In this document: positions 18,301-27,875 of the stretch, piece by piece | How positions within the stretch are numbered: the first letter of the stretch is position 1 | How the letters are laid out: each line of letters opens with the position of its first letter | Source of the DNA: Kalmanozyma brasiliensis GHG001 | Lineage: Eukaryota; Basidiomycota; Ustilaginomycetes; Ustilaginales | Length of the DNA stretch: 64,000 nt | NCBI RefSeq assembly: GCF_000497045.1 | Contig: NW_015961970.1 | Span: 2,137,706-2,201,705, forward strand | Direction: 5' to 3' | Translations under genes and position numbers: made by a program | The notes under the pieces: generated by a model | What the model saw: only the letters and a program-made list of their open reading frames with translations | Told to the model about the DNA's origin: nothing | Databases searched by the model: none

Positions 18301-21034
18301 CGTTTCCGGACGATCTGCAGGCGCACTCGCAAACGAGGAGGCGCTTCTTGCTCGTCTCGCATCCAAGCTCCTGATCGAGCAAGAGATCGAAGAAGAGGAT
18401 ATCGCCAGCATCCCCGCGTTTATGACCATCTTTGTGGCGCTCCTGGATCTCAGCGTCGACTCAAATCCCGAGGTGGCCAACCTAGCATGCACGGTGGTCG
18501 ACTTCGTCATTGCTCTGCTGCTCGAAAGCAACGTCTCCAGCGCTGGTGAGAGCGTCTTGAGAGGCTTTGGAGGGGCTGAGGTCATTTCTCGATTCACGAC
18601 ACCGACCAGCACCGATGCCGCGCTTGAGGGGTATTTCCCACTGACACCCCGATCTACTGGGACTACACCCGGCTCCATCGATGAGATGTCGACGTCGCAG
18701 ATTGCTGCACTCAATGGTGCTCATGTCCCGCCTTCTGGCTTTGGCACGGGTGGTTCAGGACCGGCTCGACCAGGACAGATGGTGCGGGCGCAGTCGCAAG
18801 CAGCTCCCAAGCGCTCATCGACGCTCGCCCAGGCAGTTAAGACGTTTGCTACGCTCGGCTATTCGCGACCCGCATCGCCTGTTGGATCGGACCACGACAG
18901 CATGGGTCGGCCTTTGTACGGAGAAGCAGGACCATCGGGCATCCCACCACCAGGACCAGCAGTTCTAGCACCACGTCGAAGCCCAGGCACAAAAGCAGCC
19001 GCGGCTCAGTACAATTCCCCCTACCTCATCAAGGGTGGAGCAGGTGGGGCTACGACTCCTTCATTGGAGGCGCCTTCCGCGGCATCGATGCCCTCTTCGC
19101 CGCTCAACTCGACATCGAAGCTCGGCAACCGCTCGCAGAGCGCCGAAAGCCTGTCGTACATCAACGGAAGAGCCGATCGCAAAAAGACCGCGAGTTCCTC
19201 CAGTGGCATCTCACAATTGCAGCAGTCTGCGAACGGCAACGGCAATGCGCACGACAGCAGCGCCGAGCACCACAACGGGAGTTCCCTTGATCAGCAGCGC
19301 TTCTACGGGGATGAGCTGGACACCGACCCGCATGTCGCGGTCGAGGACCATGTCAAGGTCGGAGATGCACTGGCCGGTCTCATCGCTATGGACATGTACC
19401 GCTTCCGGTCGCGCTTCACCGGGAGCGCGGATGGCTCTACGCAGAACACGCCCGCATCGTCACCCGCAGTGACTCGAGCCAGTCGATGGGGCTTTGTCCC
19501 CACTCCCGGCAGCAGTGGTCTCAGCACGCCATCTGGCTCCGTTGGCTCGAATGGCGCTGGCAACGAGCTTCGCGAGACACTCCCGCTCAAGAGCCGCCTC
19601 TTTGCGTGGTGCAGCGAGTACTACATCGAGCCGCAGATGAAGCAGGCGGAGAGCGAGGAGCCGGGCAGCATCAAGTACAATGTGCAACACTGGAAGAAGC
19701 AGCGCAACAGCCGGCTCACCGAGCACTCGCTCGAGATCGCCGACGCCGCTGCGCAATCCGCCTGGACCGAGCACGGCGGCTACATTCGCAACGGCGCAGT
19801 GCCGCACCTGATGCTGTTCCACCAGTACGAGAACCATCTTGTGACGGCGAGCGATCAGGACACGGTAGCTGTATGGGACTGGGAAGAGAAGCGGCTGCTC
19901 AGTCGGTTCGCCAATGGCAATCCGGCGAGGACCAACATCACTTCCGCGCTGTTCATCAACGAGGACAGCGACGCGATGCTGCTGGTCGGTTCGGCAGAGG
20001 GCAACGTGCGCATCTACCGCCACTACGACTCGCCTGCGCATACAGCCGGCTTCCGCGGTCCCGAGCTCGCATCGAGTTTCCAGGCGCTTCCGGACTTGGT
20101 GCGGAGCAAGCGACCGAGTGGACTTGTGGTCGACTGGCTGCAAGGATCGGGCCACCTGCTCGCGGGAGGTGACAGCCGCGTGATTCGAGTCTGGGACGCA
20201 CACCGCGAGCTGTGCGTCGTCGACATCCCTACGCGCGCCTCGAGCTGCGTCACCTCGATCTCGTCCGAGTCGGATTTCGGGCACCTCTTCGTCGCGGGCT
20301 TTGGCGACGGTACCGTCGGTGTGTACGACCGCCGCAATCCACCGGAGGCCAGCCTCGTCCGGCTGTGGGAAGAGCACCAGACATGGGTGCAGAACGTGCA
20401 CCTCCAAAAGCGCGGGTCGCGCGAACTCGTCACCGCGTCCGTCGATGGCGAGGTGCGACTGTGGGACATGCGCGTTCGCTCGTCCATCGCCCGCTTGAGT
20501 CTAGGTTCCAAGTTGGGCGGCAAGATGTCGTGCATGGCGGTTCACGAGCGCATTCCCTTGTTTGCTGTCAGTTCGGCACCGAAGCCGCTTCGTCCTAGTG
20601 CGTCACCTCAGACAGTGCTGCTGACGCACCTCGAGACGCTTTCGACGCTGGGCAAGCCCATTGTGCGCAACTTTGCACCCATGGGTTCCACCCAGCATCT
20701 GGGACATAGCACGCTGCTGTATCCGCCGGAAGCGGTCAACGCCGGCGCGGCGCATCATCATCATTTGCATCATCTGCACCATCCGGGTGAGACGCACCAC
20801 GGCGTTGGCAGCGGCTTCCAGGCGATGCCGGGGAGCAATGGCGGTGCGGGGGGGAGTGGGATGTTGAACCCGACGAATCCGTTGCATACGTTGTTGCCAC
20901 CCGCGACGGAGATTCAGCCAAGTAGTTTTAGCCCCGCAGTGGGGAGCATGGCGTTCCACCCGCACCTGCCCATTTTGGCGTTTGGAGGACCGGATAGCAT
21001 GATCGAGCTGCGCGAATGGCCAGAGACGAGCTGA
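15374..21034 (+). CDS. KOG1: TORC1 subunit Kog1/Raptor
   Basis: An 1886-aa scaffold of TOR complex 1, which presents substrates to Tor kinase. The Raptor N-terminal caspase-like domain lies at about 145-305 (TNPCSKLICWMDPS, GEIWVFNKAYTQYIP, GSPCIFVWDASAAG). HEAT repeats run from about 500 to 1030 and a long Ser/Pro/Gly-rich region to 1380. A C-terminal WD40 propeller starts at about 1475 (DQDTVAVWDWEEK, VIRVWDAHRE, EVRLWDMRVR). A His-rich loop (about 1792-1812) interrupts the last blades. The pseudo-catalytic His and Cys positions read Tyr250 (NGYG) and Ala293 (WDAS). The first in-frame ATG is 15374. It is convergent with RRB1, 155 bp away. Confidence 0.93.
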   Translation: MAHLAAHFEPPEARRPSSSSSPAPHPYMVEATNRASSSRSAQQKQKQTISQMSDSGTLTRSTHCANHLLDDFGSLNNPRAASGMDADTQAEEEDDASTASGKRHGALLVEEVNEWMLQHSFFHWGLKRHITHGNPKPRDERDLPDWRMRERLRTVTAALVMCLNIGVDPPDVSKTNPCSKLICWMDPSSLEVSKALPAIGRNLQAQFETLSTKTRYKQYLDPIVEETRRFCTTLRRAAKDERVLFYYNGYGVPKPTPGGEIWVFNKAYTQYIPVTLYDLLTWLGSPCIFVWDASAAGNVVVNFKRLQERKAEEEATRSQRDRDGHTRSNDRDRSKTNAEASSSAKKAGTDPAFTEEPHFPLRESIHLAACGPDEVLPMNPDLPADLFTCCLTSPIEISLRWFVLQNPLPSKLNVDMVMNIPGRLQDRRTPLGELNWIFTAITDTIAWTVLPRTIFRRLFRDDLMVAALLRNFLLAERIMRFYHCTPMSHPKLPPTHNHPLWDSWDLAVDQCLAQLPALLAKERAQAEAAEGGPPVPPHLASFEYRHSTFFSEQLKAFEVWLQQGGVSRKGRRRRVNAAITPHGNPSAGLSSAATGADPEAFDDDGDVSPVREPPDQLPIVLQVLLSQAHRLRALILLSQFLDLGPWAVNMALSIGIFPYVLKLLQSPAADLKPVLIYIWARILAVDRSCQNDLLRDNGFIYFAGVLSPFQNNNVGQNAGGGGPSIPIPNVSEHQAMCAFILAVFCQDFPAGQAACLETDVMHSCLEHLEDDDFLLRQWSALCLAQLWDDNEAGKARAISLDAHGKLCCMLGDVSPEVRAAVLHALGTLLGASGSSQDQVDIVSYTRGEPVPVPNSNRPASPRRFCPGTGAATGLPPAKQRGLEIGIATALLTTKGDCSPLVRKELVIALSPVVAEYKGFFVLAAYLYYLRESSLQNPPSQQDAKASNSRTKAGLASGSDTRRGSLASLGRGSSSKSVSGRSAGALANEEALLARLASKLLIEQEIEEEDIASIPAFMTIFVALLDLSVDSNPEVANLACTVVDFVIALLLESNVSSAGESVLRGFGGAEVISRFTTPTSTDAALEGYFPLTPRSTGTTPGSIDEMSTSQIAALNGAHVPPSGFGTGGSGPARPGQMVRAQSQAAPKRSSTLAQAVKTFATLGYSRPASPVGSDHDSMGRPLYGEAGPSGIPPPGPAVLAPRRSPGTKAAAAQYNSPYLIKGGAGGATTPSLEAPSAASMPSSPLNSTSKLGNRSQSAESLSYINGRADRKKTASSSSGISQLQQSANGNGNAHDSSAEHHNGSSLDQQRFYGDELDTDPHVAVEDHVKVGDALAGLIAMDMYRFRSRFTGSADGSTQNTPASSPAVTRASRWGFVPTPGSSGLSTPSGSVGSNGAGNELRETLPLKSRLFAWCSEYYIEPQMKQAESEEPGSIKYNVQHWKKQRNSRLTEHSLEIADAAAQSAWTEHGGYIRNGAVPHLMLFHQYENHLVTASDQDTVAVWDWEEKRLLSRFANGNPARTNITSALFINEDSDAMLLVGSAEGNVRIYRHYDSPAHTAGFRGPELASSFQALPDLVRSKRPSGLVVDWLQGSGHLLAGGDSRVIRVWDAHRELCVVDIPTRASSCVTSISSESDFGHLFVAGFGDGTVGVYDRRNPPEASLVRLWEEHQTWVQNVHLQKRGSRELVTASVDGEVRLWDMRVRSSIARLSLGSKLGGKMSCMAVHERIPLFAVSSAPKPLRPSASPQTVLLTHLETLSTLGKPIVRNFAPMGSTQHLGHSTLLYPPEAVNAGAAHHHHLHHLHHPGETHHGVGSGFQAMPGSNGGAGGSGMLNPTNPLHTLLPPATEIQPSSFSPAVGSMAFHPHLPILAFGGPDSMIELREWPETS

Positions 21035-21189
21035 AATGCCATCAGATCTTTCCGCTTCCCGACTCGAGTGCTGTGTGAGGCCTATGGCGAGTTCTCAAGA
21101 TCGATGGTCACACGAACACACACATAATGAGGAGGTGGGTACAAATACACAGGCCTTGAAGCCGATACGATTATAGCAAATGCAAAGAT

Positions 21190-22993
21190 TCAAACAGAGA
21201 TGGTCTTGAAGATGTTGAAGCCGTCCAAACTGGTAGTAGCGAGCATGCCGGGAACCTGCGGGTGCCAGTGGAGTTCCTTGCAATCCGTCAAACCGTGGTG
21301 GCAGAACAACAATTGGGGTGGGACATCCTTGAGACCTGCCTGGGCGGTCTCCTCGTCATCCTGTTCGACCGAGAGGTCCCAGAGCGTCACTTGATCGTCG
21401 CGACCGCTGGCGGCGAAGATGCTGTCCTCGGTTGGATGCCATTCGACCGAGCTAATGGGAGCTTTGTGCCAGTCGAAGTGCGCGACGGGCACCGGGGCGG
21501 ACGAGTTGGGTTTGAAGTGTCGAAGGTCCCACACCTTGAGTCCTCCTTCATCACCACCCGAGACGAGAAGGTAGTCGGTGCCCCGATTCCACGAGATGAC
21601 GTTGACATCCTGACTATGCGCCCCGTCAACAGAGATGACACTCCGACGGTTCTTCACCCTCACATCCCACACCCGAATCGAACGATCCGCGGAACACGAC
21701 GCGAACACGGTCGGTTCCTTGGGCGACCACTGCAGGTCTTCGACGCTCGACGTGTGCGATGTGAACGGCGTAGGGTTGGTCGTGAACCCAGCATTGCCCG
21801 CGGTGGTGAGGAAGATCTTGCTGTGGATGTCACCCGTCAGCAAGCGGAGCGAGGAGGCACGATTGGAGGACGAGCCGCCGTTGACGACGCCCGCCCAGTC
21901 CATCGCGTAGCCCTCGACACCCGCGTGGGCTTTGATGGTGTGCAGCGGCGTGTTGACGCGACGCGAGTCGTAGGATGTGCCAGGTCGGTCGAGCGCGTTG
22001 AGAAGAGGTCGCACGTCGAAGATCTTGACATCGCCGAGTTCCGACCACGCAGCAACGGGGTATGGGTCCAAGCAGGGTTCGAGGTCGGATAGTGGGGTGG
22101 AGGTGGGTGCCGCGCGGATGCGGTTGATCCCGCCGGTGACGGGGATGGATTTGTATTCCAGGATTGCGTCGTCGTCCAGGTCGTTCTCGTCATCATCCTC
22201 ATCGTCAGAGAGGCCTGCAAACGCGAAGTATGCGGGTCAGCGGATGTTCCATCGACAAGATGTGAGGCGGAACGGGGTGCGCGGGGTGTGTAGGCTCAGA
22301 AAGTAAAAAATTAGGTAGCTGAGATGTTGTCGGCATCGAGCTACGTCCAAGCCCCACAGGGGCAGGATACAGCTCATACAGCCAAATGCCTCAAGGCATC
22401 ATTGCCGTACCACCCTTTGCATGTCCCTCAAGATGAAACTTACCATCGTCGTTCTGGGTCTTGTGCAGCTGGCTAGCCTTCATGACGTAGATCTCGTTGC
22501 GCGAGGCGGTGTCCGCCTGAGTGCCAGCAACCATGTAAGATGTGTGCGGGTAGCTCTGTCGATCGTTTCCGAGGTGATCCTTGAGATGGTCAAACGAGAG
22601 ACACGGCCATGTGACGTTGAGACGGTGGAGCATCTCGTACGCGCTCTGGTCGGCTTCGAGCGTTTGGCCTTCTTCGAGCTTGTTGACACCAGGGATGTAG
22701 ACCTGCTCTTCTGGCTCGGCAGCTTCGGCGTCGTCTTCGTCGGGGCGCTGGATCTTGCCGTCCACTTTGACGCCGTCGACCTCCATGGTCTCGGCGTCGT
22801 CATCGGAATCATCGGAGTCGCGAGCGGCGATGACAGCGTTGACATCTTCCTCGTCGTACTCGTCTTCGAACTGGTCTTCGAACTCGCCCATGTCGTCATC
22901 GCCGTCGGCATCCTTGACGCGGTTGAGTTGGGAAGGGGCCGAGGTGGTGGCCGCCTTGCCCTCCAACGAGGGGGAAGAAGGGCGTTTCGACAT
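21190..22993 (-). CDS. RRB1: Ribosome assembly WD40 protein Rrb1/GRWD1
   Basis: Two exons, 22444-22993 and 21190-22214, flank a 229-nt intron (donor GTAAG at 22443, acceptor TTGCAG ending 22215). The joined frame gives 524 aa. The N-terminus is very acidic (about 30-75). The CAF1C/H4-binding segment (LNVTWPCLSFDHLKD) follows. After the splice come a second acidic patch, then YKSIPVTGGINRIRA and WD repeats (DLQWSPKEPTVFASCSADRS, SSVEWHPTEDSIFAASGRDD). The family chaperones ribosomal protein uL3 into pre-60S particles in the nucleolus. Intron retention would add a short tail and a stop. Splice choice was fixed by frame and by family conservation across the junction. Confidence 0.93.
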
Positions 22994-23660
22994 GCTGTGT
23001 GAGATGGGGGAGGGATGCGATGGAACAAGGTATAATGAAGATGCAGAGGGAGCAGGGGGTATATTTGGTGAGCCAGGGTGGGTAGCTGGATAGAAGAGGG
23101 GTAGGAAGAAGACTGAAGAGCAACTACGACTTTATGAGGATCAGCGACGCCTTCAAAAATTTCTTCTCAGAGCGAAGCTTCTTTCTGCGGCTTCGAGAGC
23201 CAAATTTTTGGTAAAAAAGAAAGGCCACGGATGAGCAGGTGTCACGCTCACGTAATTGTATACTTCGTGTTAGGCCCACCTGCCACGATAACCGCGAGGG
23301 TCGCTTCGAGGTCTTGGCTGACAGTTCAGCAAACTCAGAAGCCCGCGCCATGGCCGAGAAGACTTCGAACGTGCAGGCACTGACATTCTCAGCTCAGCCA
23401 TGATTTACACGTTCGTATCACCATCCATTGCAATCCGCCACAAGTCACCAGTCCACCCTACCAACCACCATCACCACGCTCTTTTGGGCTCGACTGCCTC
23501 TTGACAACTGCGTGTCTTCGTCAAGCTCTTGTTTCCTTCGCGCACGAACAAAGACAGGAGCAACGACGCGATCACAACTCGATGCAGTCTCCGTGATTAT
23601 CAACGATTCCACCAGCGTCAGCAGCTAGCTGTGGCCACCATCTCTTAGCGGACGCCAGCC
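22994..23660. promoter_or_regulatory. Divergent promoter between RRB1 and the ZIP transporter
   Basis: A 667-bp head-to-head interval. A/T tracts (CCAAATTTTTGG at 23193-23204, followed by TAAAAAAGAAAGG) lie near its middle. The transporter side contains a possible 17-residue upstream ORF at 23350-23403. No TATA box is obvious. Confidence 0.5.
23350..23403 (+). promoter_or_regulatory. Possible uORF before the ZIP transporter
   Basis: An ATG in good context (GCGCCATGG) opens a 17-residue frame ending in TGA, 257 nt before the transporter start. It would act as a translational attenuator only if the transcript begins upstream of 23350. Confidence 0.25.
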
Positions 23661-25364
23661 ATGTCGGGCTTCATCGCATTTGTGCTGATGGTGAGCGGCA
23701 TGGGCGTCGGCACGCTCGTTTGCGGCCTCGCACCCCTTTCGCTGCCCTTATCGCACCGAATGATGCGCGTTCTCGAGGTCTTTGGAGCCGGTCTCCTCGT
23801 CGGCGCTGCGGTCACTGTCGTTATCCCGGAAGGTGCGAGCTCTCTATTCTCGAACATAGCACCGGAATCGCACGCAAGCGTCAACGCGTACGCAAACATG
23901 TTGCATCCTGCCGGTGCCGTCAAGCCATTCGCTCCACTCCAAGTTCAGACAATACCAACGCAGTCAGCACAAGAGCCATGGGCCTGGTCGTTCGTCACGA
24001 AGCGATCAGAAGAGCCTGCACATGATGGCGAACACGAACACCAGCACGAGCACGAGCACGATCATGCCAACGATGACCACGACCACAAGGGATTCTCCCA
24101 GTCAGACGCCGAGCATCGTCTCGGAAGCAGCATCCTCTTCGGCATCGTACTCATGTACATCATCGATCAGCTCACCTCATCATCGGGGAGCTCGTTGCCA
24201 GCACACAACGACAAGACTCAGCAAAACGGGTCTTCAAGTCACAATCACGACTATCCAACACGGCCGCGGCTGGAAACACATCGACTCTCCAAGTCATTCC
24301 ACCACAAGAACGACCCAACAGCAACGCCCACGGGGATCCACAAGACAAGCAGCAGAGCCTCGTTCACCATCTTTGATCGATCACAGCACGGCATCGCCGA
24401 CATCGACGAAGAGGCACAGCTCAGTTCAGCCAGCGCGCAGAATGCGTCCAGCCGCAACGAGCCACATAGGCGCATCGAGAGCGCAGCAACGGCTTCCAGC
24501 AGCAACAGCGATCAGGATCTGCCAGACGATTACGACACTCACGATCCAGAGCACTATCACCACGCCGACCTCAAACGCGTCTCGTCCGCGCATGGTGGCA
24601 ACAACGAGTGGACCAGCTCGCCGCGCAGCAGCACCACGCTCAACCGCGAAACGCCCGGTCACGAGTCGTCCTCCCCTGGCGCACCCCTGCTGCACCGTCG
24701 CGACTCGACGAACAGCACCGGCAATGGTCGACCTGGTTCGAAGCGTAGCAGATCCATGTCGTCATCACAATCAGGACCGTCCAGTTTCGGGCAGGCCATG
24801 ACGACGATCCTTGGTCTGCTGATCCACGCTGCCGCCGATGGAATCGCCATGGGTGCCTCCGCGCAATCAGGTGATCAGACCCTCACCATGGTCGTCTTTG
24901 TCGCCATCATGGTGCACAAAGCTCCCGCCGCCTTTGGGCTGTGTGCCATGCTCATGTCGCAGCGTCTCTCGCGCACCTCGATCCGCAAAGCCGTCGGCGT
25001 CTTTGCGCTCGCTTCGCCCCTCGGTGCTGTTCTCACATACTTGCTGCTCGCGCTGTTCTTTGACGCGGACGTCGCATCAGTTGGACCGGCCGCAGCGGAA
25101 CCAGCGGGAATTGATGGGAAGAGCATCGGCACCGCCCTCGCCTTTTCGGGTGGGACTTTCTTGTTTGTTGCGTTCCACGCGGTGCTCGAGCTGGCGGGCG
25201 CCGAGGCGGATACCGTACCGCGGATGGGCGGCGACGAGGCGGGAGAGGTGCAGATTTTGGGTAAGTGGTTGAGGATCGTCTTGTTGATCGCTGGGTCGTG
25301 CACGCCGAGGTTGTTGCAGAGCTTGTTGGCCGCGTTGGGGGCTGGTGAGGGGCATCATCATTGA
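23661..25364 (+). CDS. ZIP-family metal transporter (ZIP9/SLC39A9-like)
   Basis: A 567-aa membrane protein. Two N-terminal membrane segments (FIAFVLMVSGMGVGTLVCGL; VLEVFGAGLLVGAAVTVVIP) are followed by a very long cytosol- or lumen-facing loop (about 90-375). The loop carries His/Asp/Glu clusters (HEHQHEHEHDHANDDHDH at about 121-140; HDPEHYHH at about 294). The conserved transport helices come next, with H389-x3-D393 in HAAADGIAMGA and H419 in VHKAPAAFG, the same residues as in ZIP9. The protein ends in HHH. It probably moves Zn2+ (or Mn2+) into the cytosol from the Golgi or secretory lumen. The start at 23661 is the first ATG and begins the first membrane segment. Confidence 0.9.
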   Translation: MSGFIAFVLMVSGMGVGTLVCGLAPLSLPLSHRMMRVLEVFGAGLLVGAAVTVVIPEGASSLFSNIAPESHASVNAYANMLHPAGAVKPFAPLQVQTIPTQSAQEPWAWSFVTKRSEEPAHDGEHEHQHEHEHDHANDDHDHKGFSQSDAEHRLGSSILFGIVLMYIIDQLTSSSGSSLPAHNDKTQQNGSSSHNHDYPTRPRLETHRLSKSFHHKNDPTATPTGIHKTSSRASFTIFDRSQHGIADIDEEAQLSSASAQNASSRNEPHRRIESAATASSSNSDQDLPDDYDTHDPEHYHHADLKRVSSAHGGNNEWTSSPRSSTTLNRETPGHESSSPGAPLLHRRDSTNSTGNGRPGSKRSRSMSSSQSGPSSFGQAMTTILGLLIHAAADGIAMGASAQSGDQTLTMVVFVAIMVHKAPAAFGLCAMLMSQRLSRTSIRKAVGVFALASPLGAVLTYLLLALFFDADVASVGPAAAEPAGIDGKSIGTALAFSGGTFLFVAFHAVLELAGAEADTVPRMGGDEAGEVQILGKWLRIVLLIAGSCTPRLLQSLLAALGAGEGHHH

Positions 25365-25479
25365 GGTGAAGGCGGTGATCAATTGTATTTGTACCTGTTG
25401 ATGATCAGACACACCCTCATCATGATTGCGTCGAATGTGCAGTGGGCGCTGCTGTTGCTTTTGATTGCGTGAAGGTAAA

Positions 25480-26187
25480 CTACAGATCCTGTTTCTCTGC
25501 CGCGGCTGCGTTGGTGCGTCTCCTGGCCTGGCCAGCCTCTGCTGTCCTCGACCCTGCCTGTGCTGCCGCTGCAGCCTTCTTCTCCTCCAACTCCTGTTCC
25601 ACCTTCTCGACCTTTGCCTTGCTCAGCACCTCCTCCTCGCTCTTTCCGGGCCACAGATTCCCCACCGCCCCCACCACCGCAATCAACGTCCTGGAACAAA
25701 CCATCTGCCAAACCGTACTACTAACTGCGCCCTTTGGAGCTCTCGGCAGGGCCAAGAACCACCCCAGCGGTCCAAACCAGCTATGCTCCCCTGGGGGCAA
25801 CCAAAAGATCGGCGTCTTGCTATACCAGCTCGTCACTACAAAAGGCAACACCGTCGTCAGCACAAACATTACGCCTTTGAAAAGCATGTTGAACGTGCTG
25901 CGTGCGGTGCTCAGCGAGGCATTGGTGCGTTCGAGGTCCGCAAGGGACTTGTCGACCTTGCGCCGAAGTTTGGCCCACTTGGCAAACTGATCTTGCGAAG
26001 AGGTGGCGGCGAGCTCGCGTTTGGTAGAGAGGATGTCCCGACGGAGGGAGCGTTGGGAGGAAAGGGTGGAGCGATGGAACACGGAGGTGTAGAGGAACCA
26101 GAGGATGTCTTGCAGTCGCGACTTGCCTAGGAGGGTGATGGATTGGACCAGGAGGACCGAGAGGAGGATCACGAGCGCTGGATGCAT
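25480..26187 (-). CDS. GET1: GET complex subunit Get1 (WRB-like)
   Basis: A 235-aa ER membrane protein, the same length as yeast Get1. It has a first membrane helix (ALVILLSVLLVQSITLL), then a cytosolic coiled coil (about 35-95, LRRDILSTKRELAATSSQDQ). A second helix (VMFVLTTVLPFVVTSWY) and a third (about 155-180) complete the core, followed by a Glu/Lys/Ala-rich coiled tail. With Get2 it is the receptor for Get3 during insertion of tail-anchored proteins; the coiled coil is the Get3-binding claw. The ATG at 26187 was chosen over the longer open frame because upstream residues are unlike the family and the helix starts here. Confidence 0.88.
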   Translation of the reverse strand: MHPALVILLSVLLVQSITLLGKSRLQDILWFLYTSVFHRSTLSSQRSLRRDILSTKRELAATSSQDQFAKWAKLRRKVDKSLADLERTNASLSTARSTFNMLFKGVMFVLTTVLPFVVTSWYSKTPIFWLPPGEHSWFGPLGWFLALPRAPKGAVSSTVWQMVCSRTLIAVVGAVGNLWPGKSEEEVLSKAKVEKVEQELEEKKAAAAAQAGSRTAEAGQARRRTNAAAAEKQDL

Positions 26188-26488
26188 CGTGCTAATGAGC
26201 TGCCAGACGATGCTGGGACGAGAGCCAGCGAAAGGGCGATTGGAGGATGAGTGGATGGTGTGGTTGAGGGATTCGATGGTGGACAAAGCACTCCTCGAAA
26301 TTGACCCTTCTTCGCGTTCGGTGAGAGAGAGGAAATGCTGCCGGCCGGATGAGGTGGGCACCTCCACCCCCACGCCCAACACTTCTTCTCGTCCTCAAAG
26401 CTTCACTTCTTGGTACTCCTCGAAGTCCCATCATCACAGACCTTGCTTCGACCTCGCTCTAGATTGTTGCAGCCGCGATGCCTTCAAT
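26188..26488. promoter_or_regulatory. Divergent promoter between GET1 and the RCC1-like gene
   Basis: A 301-bp head-to-head interval. Both coding frames stay open into it without useful ATGs. I see no TATA box; the CT-rich plus strand near 26370-26460 is likely the leader of the RCC1-like gene. Confidence 0.4.
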
Positions 26489-27847
26489 ATGACAGACTCG
26501 GCTCCCGCCGCGAAAACGAAGGTCTTCCTTTGCGGCACGAACAGCTTCCAACACCTCCTCCCGGACCGCCAAGGACAACACGGCGGAGAGCTGTTCGGGC
26601 CGCACGACCATGCTTCGTCCATTCGTGCCACGTGTACATTCCAGACACTCTACGTCGACGGACATGACACAACTCGCGCTGTAGGAGAATCGAGCGACCT
26701 GCTCGAGAATGCGATCGGCCTGCTCGATGGAGCGAACGAGCTGGTATTTGTGGGTCAGGACATGGTGTGCGCTGTGATCGATGCCGAGGAGGACAGGTGC
26801 GTGTCTGTGAGGTATCAGGAGGAGAACGTGATTCTGGTGGAGGGATGCGGCTGGAAGATGGCGGCGGCAGACGGACGGGGGAGGACCATGGCGGTGGACC
26901 ATGAGGGAAGGGTGCACCTGTTTGACTCGGCGGCGATGTTCGAGGCTGCGAGTGGGGAAGGAGTAAATCAAGAGGAGATGAGAACGAGAAGACGTTTCAC
27001 GGCGCGATGGCATGGATCACAAGCGCAGGCAGACAAGGAGCTGGCCAAGCTGCCGAACTTCGAGAAGGTCTCTGCGGGCAATGCACACTTTGTGCTGCTC
27101 GCTCAGCCATCCGAAGGATCGCAACAGCAAGGGTCAAGAGTATGGACGTTTGGCGATGCCCGCTTTGGAGCAGTCCCACTGCAGCCCTTCGAGTACACCA
27201 CCGTCGTCGGCAAGCTGCCAGACTCGGATGCATCGCCAGCAAGGCGCACCGATCCCACCGACGTCCCCTACCTCATGCCCGTCCCGCACTTCGACGCGGA
27301 CCAGGGCTTCCCTTCGCGCATCGCGGACGTCTCTGCGGGCAGCCGACACACGCTCGTCCTCACTGTCGATGGCGACCTCTACGGATGGGGATGGAACGAG
27401 TCAGCTGCGCTTCTACCTTCCTCCTCCGGTAAATCATCGTGGGAGAACAACATCGTGGCCGAACCGACGCTCATACCCATCGTCGATCCTGCAGACCCCA
27501 CTGCCGAGGTGGAGATCGTCAAGGTCGTTGGCGGTCACGAACGGTCCTTCGCAATCACTTCGACCGGTCGGCTGGCCATTGCGGGATCAAACGAGTTCAA
27601 CACCCTCGCTCTCTCACAGAGGGATTTTGGGACAGTGGAGAAGAAGCCCCGCTTCGAGCGCGAGTTTAGCCAGATCAAGACCGAGTATGACTGCGTGAAC
27701 GGCTTCCAATTGCATCCGTGGCTCGGGTTGCCAGAGACGGAGAAATCACTTCAATCTGCCCTATGGCATGGCTGTCGAGCTGGCGAGAAGGTGCTCGACA
27801 TCCACACTTCCGCCTTTGGCACATGCATCACGCTCGAAAAGTCATAA
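26489..27847 (+). CDS. RCC1-like beta-propeller protein
   Basis: A 452-aa protein with RCC1-type blades: CGTNSFQHLL near the N-terminus, VSAGNAHFVLLA, WTFGDARFGAVPL, VSAGSRHTLVLTVDGDLYGW followed by GWNESAALL, and VVGGHERSFAITSTGRLAI. The repeat spacing and the GDLYGWGWNES motif are closest to the RCCD1 and Ats1/Kti13-type propellers rather than to the Ran exchange factor. The partner is therefore unclear (candidates are a JmjC demethylase partner or the Elongator/diphthamide factor). The ATG at 26489 begins the first blade; the frame is open further upstream but the extension is unlike the family. The stop lies only 28 bp from the convergent BCL7-like stop. Confidence 0.8.
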   Translation: MTDSAPAAKTKVFLCGTNSFQHLLPDRQGQHGGELFGPHDHASSIRATCTFQTLYVDGHDTTRAVGESSDLLENAIGLLDGANELVFVGQDMVCAVIDAEEDRCVSVRYQEENVILVEGCGWKMAAADGRGRTMAVDHEGRVHLFDSAAMFEAASGEGVNQEEMRTRRRFTARWHGSQAQADKELAKLPNFEKVSAGNAHFVLLAQPSEGSQQQGSRVWTFGDARFGAVPLQPFEYTTVVGKLPDSDASPARRTDPTDVPYLMPVPHFDADQGFPSRIADVSAGSRHTLVLTVDGDLYGWGWNESAALLPSSSGKSSWENNIVAEPTLIPIVDPADPTAEVEIVKVVGGHERSFAITSTGRLAIAGSNEFNTLALSQRDFGTVEKKPRFEREFSQIKTEYDCVNGFQLHPWLGLPETEKSLQSALWHGCRAGEKVLDIHTSAFGTCITLEKS

Positions 27848-27875
27848 AATGTATTATACAGCATTGTAGCAAAAC

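Noticed and set aside
19460..20407. 315-codon minus-strand frame inside KOG1
   Set aside because: It lies opposite the WD40 coding region and starts within it. The Arg/Ala/Val-rich composition is typical of an antisense shadow.
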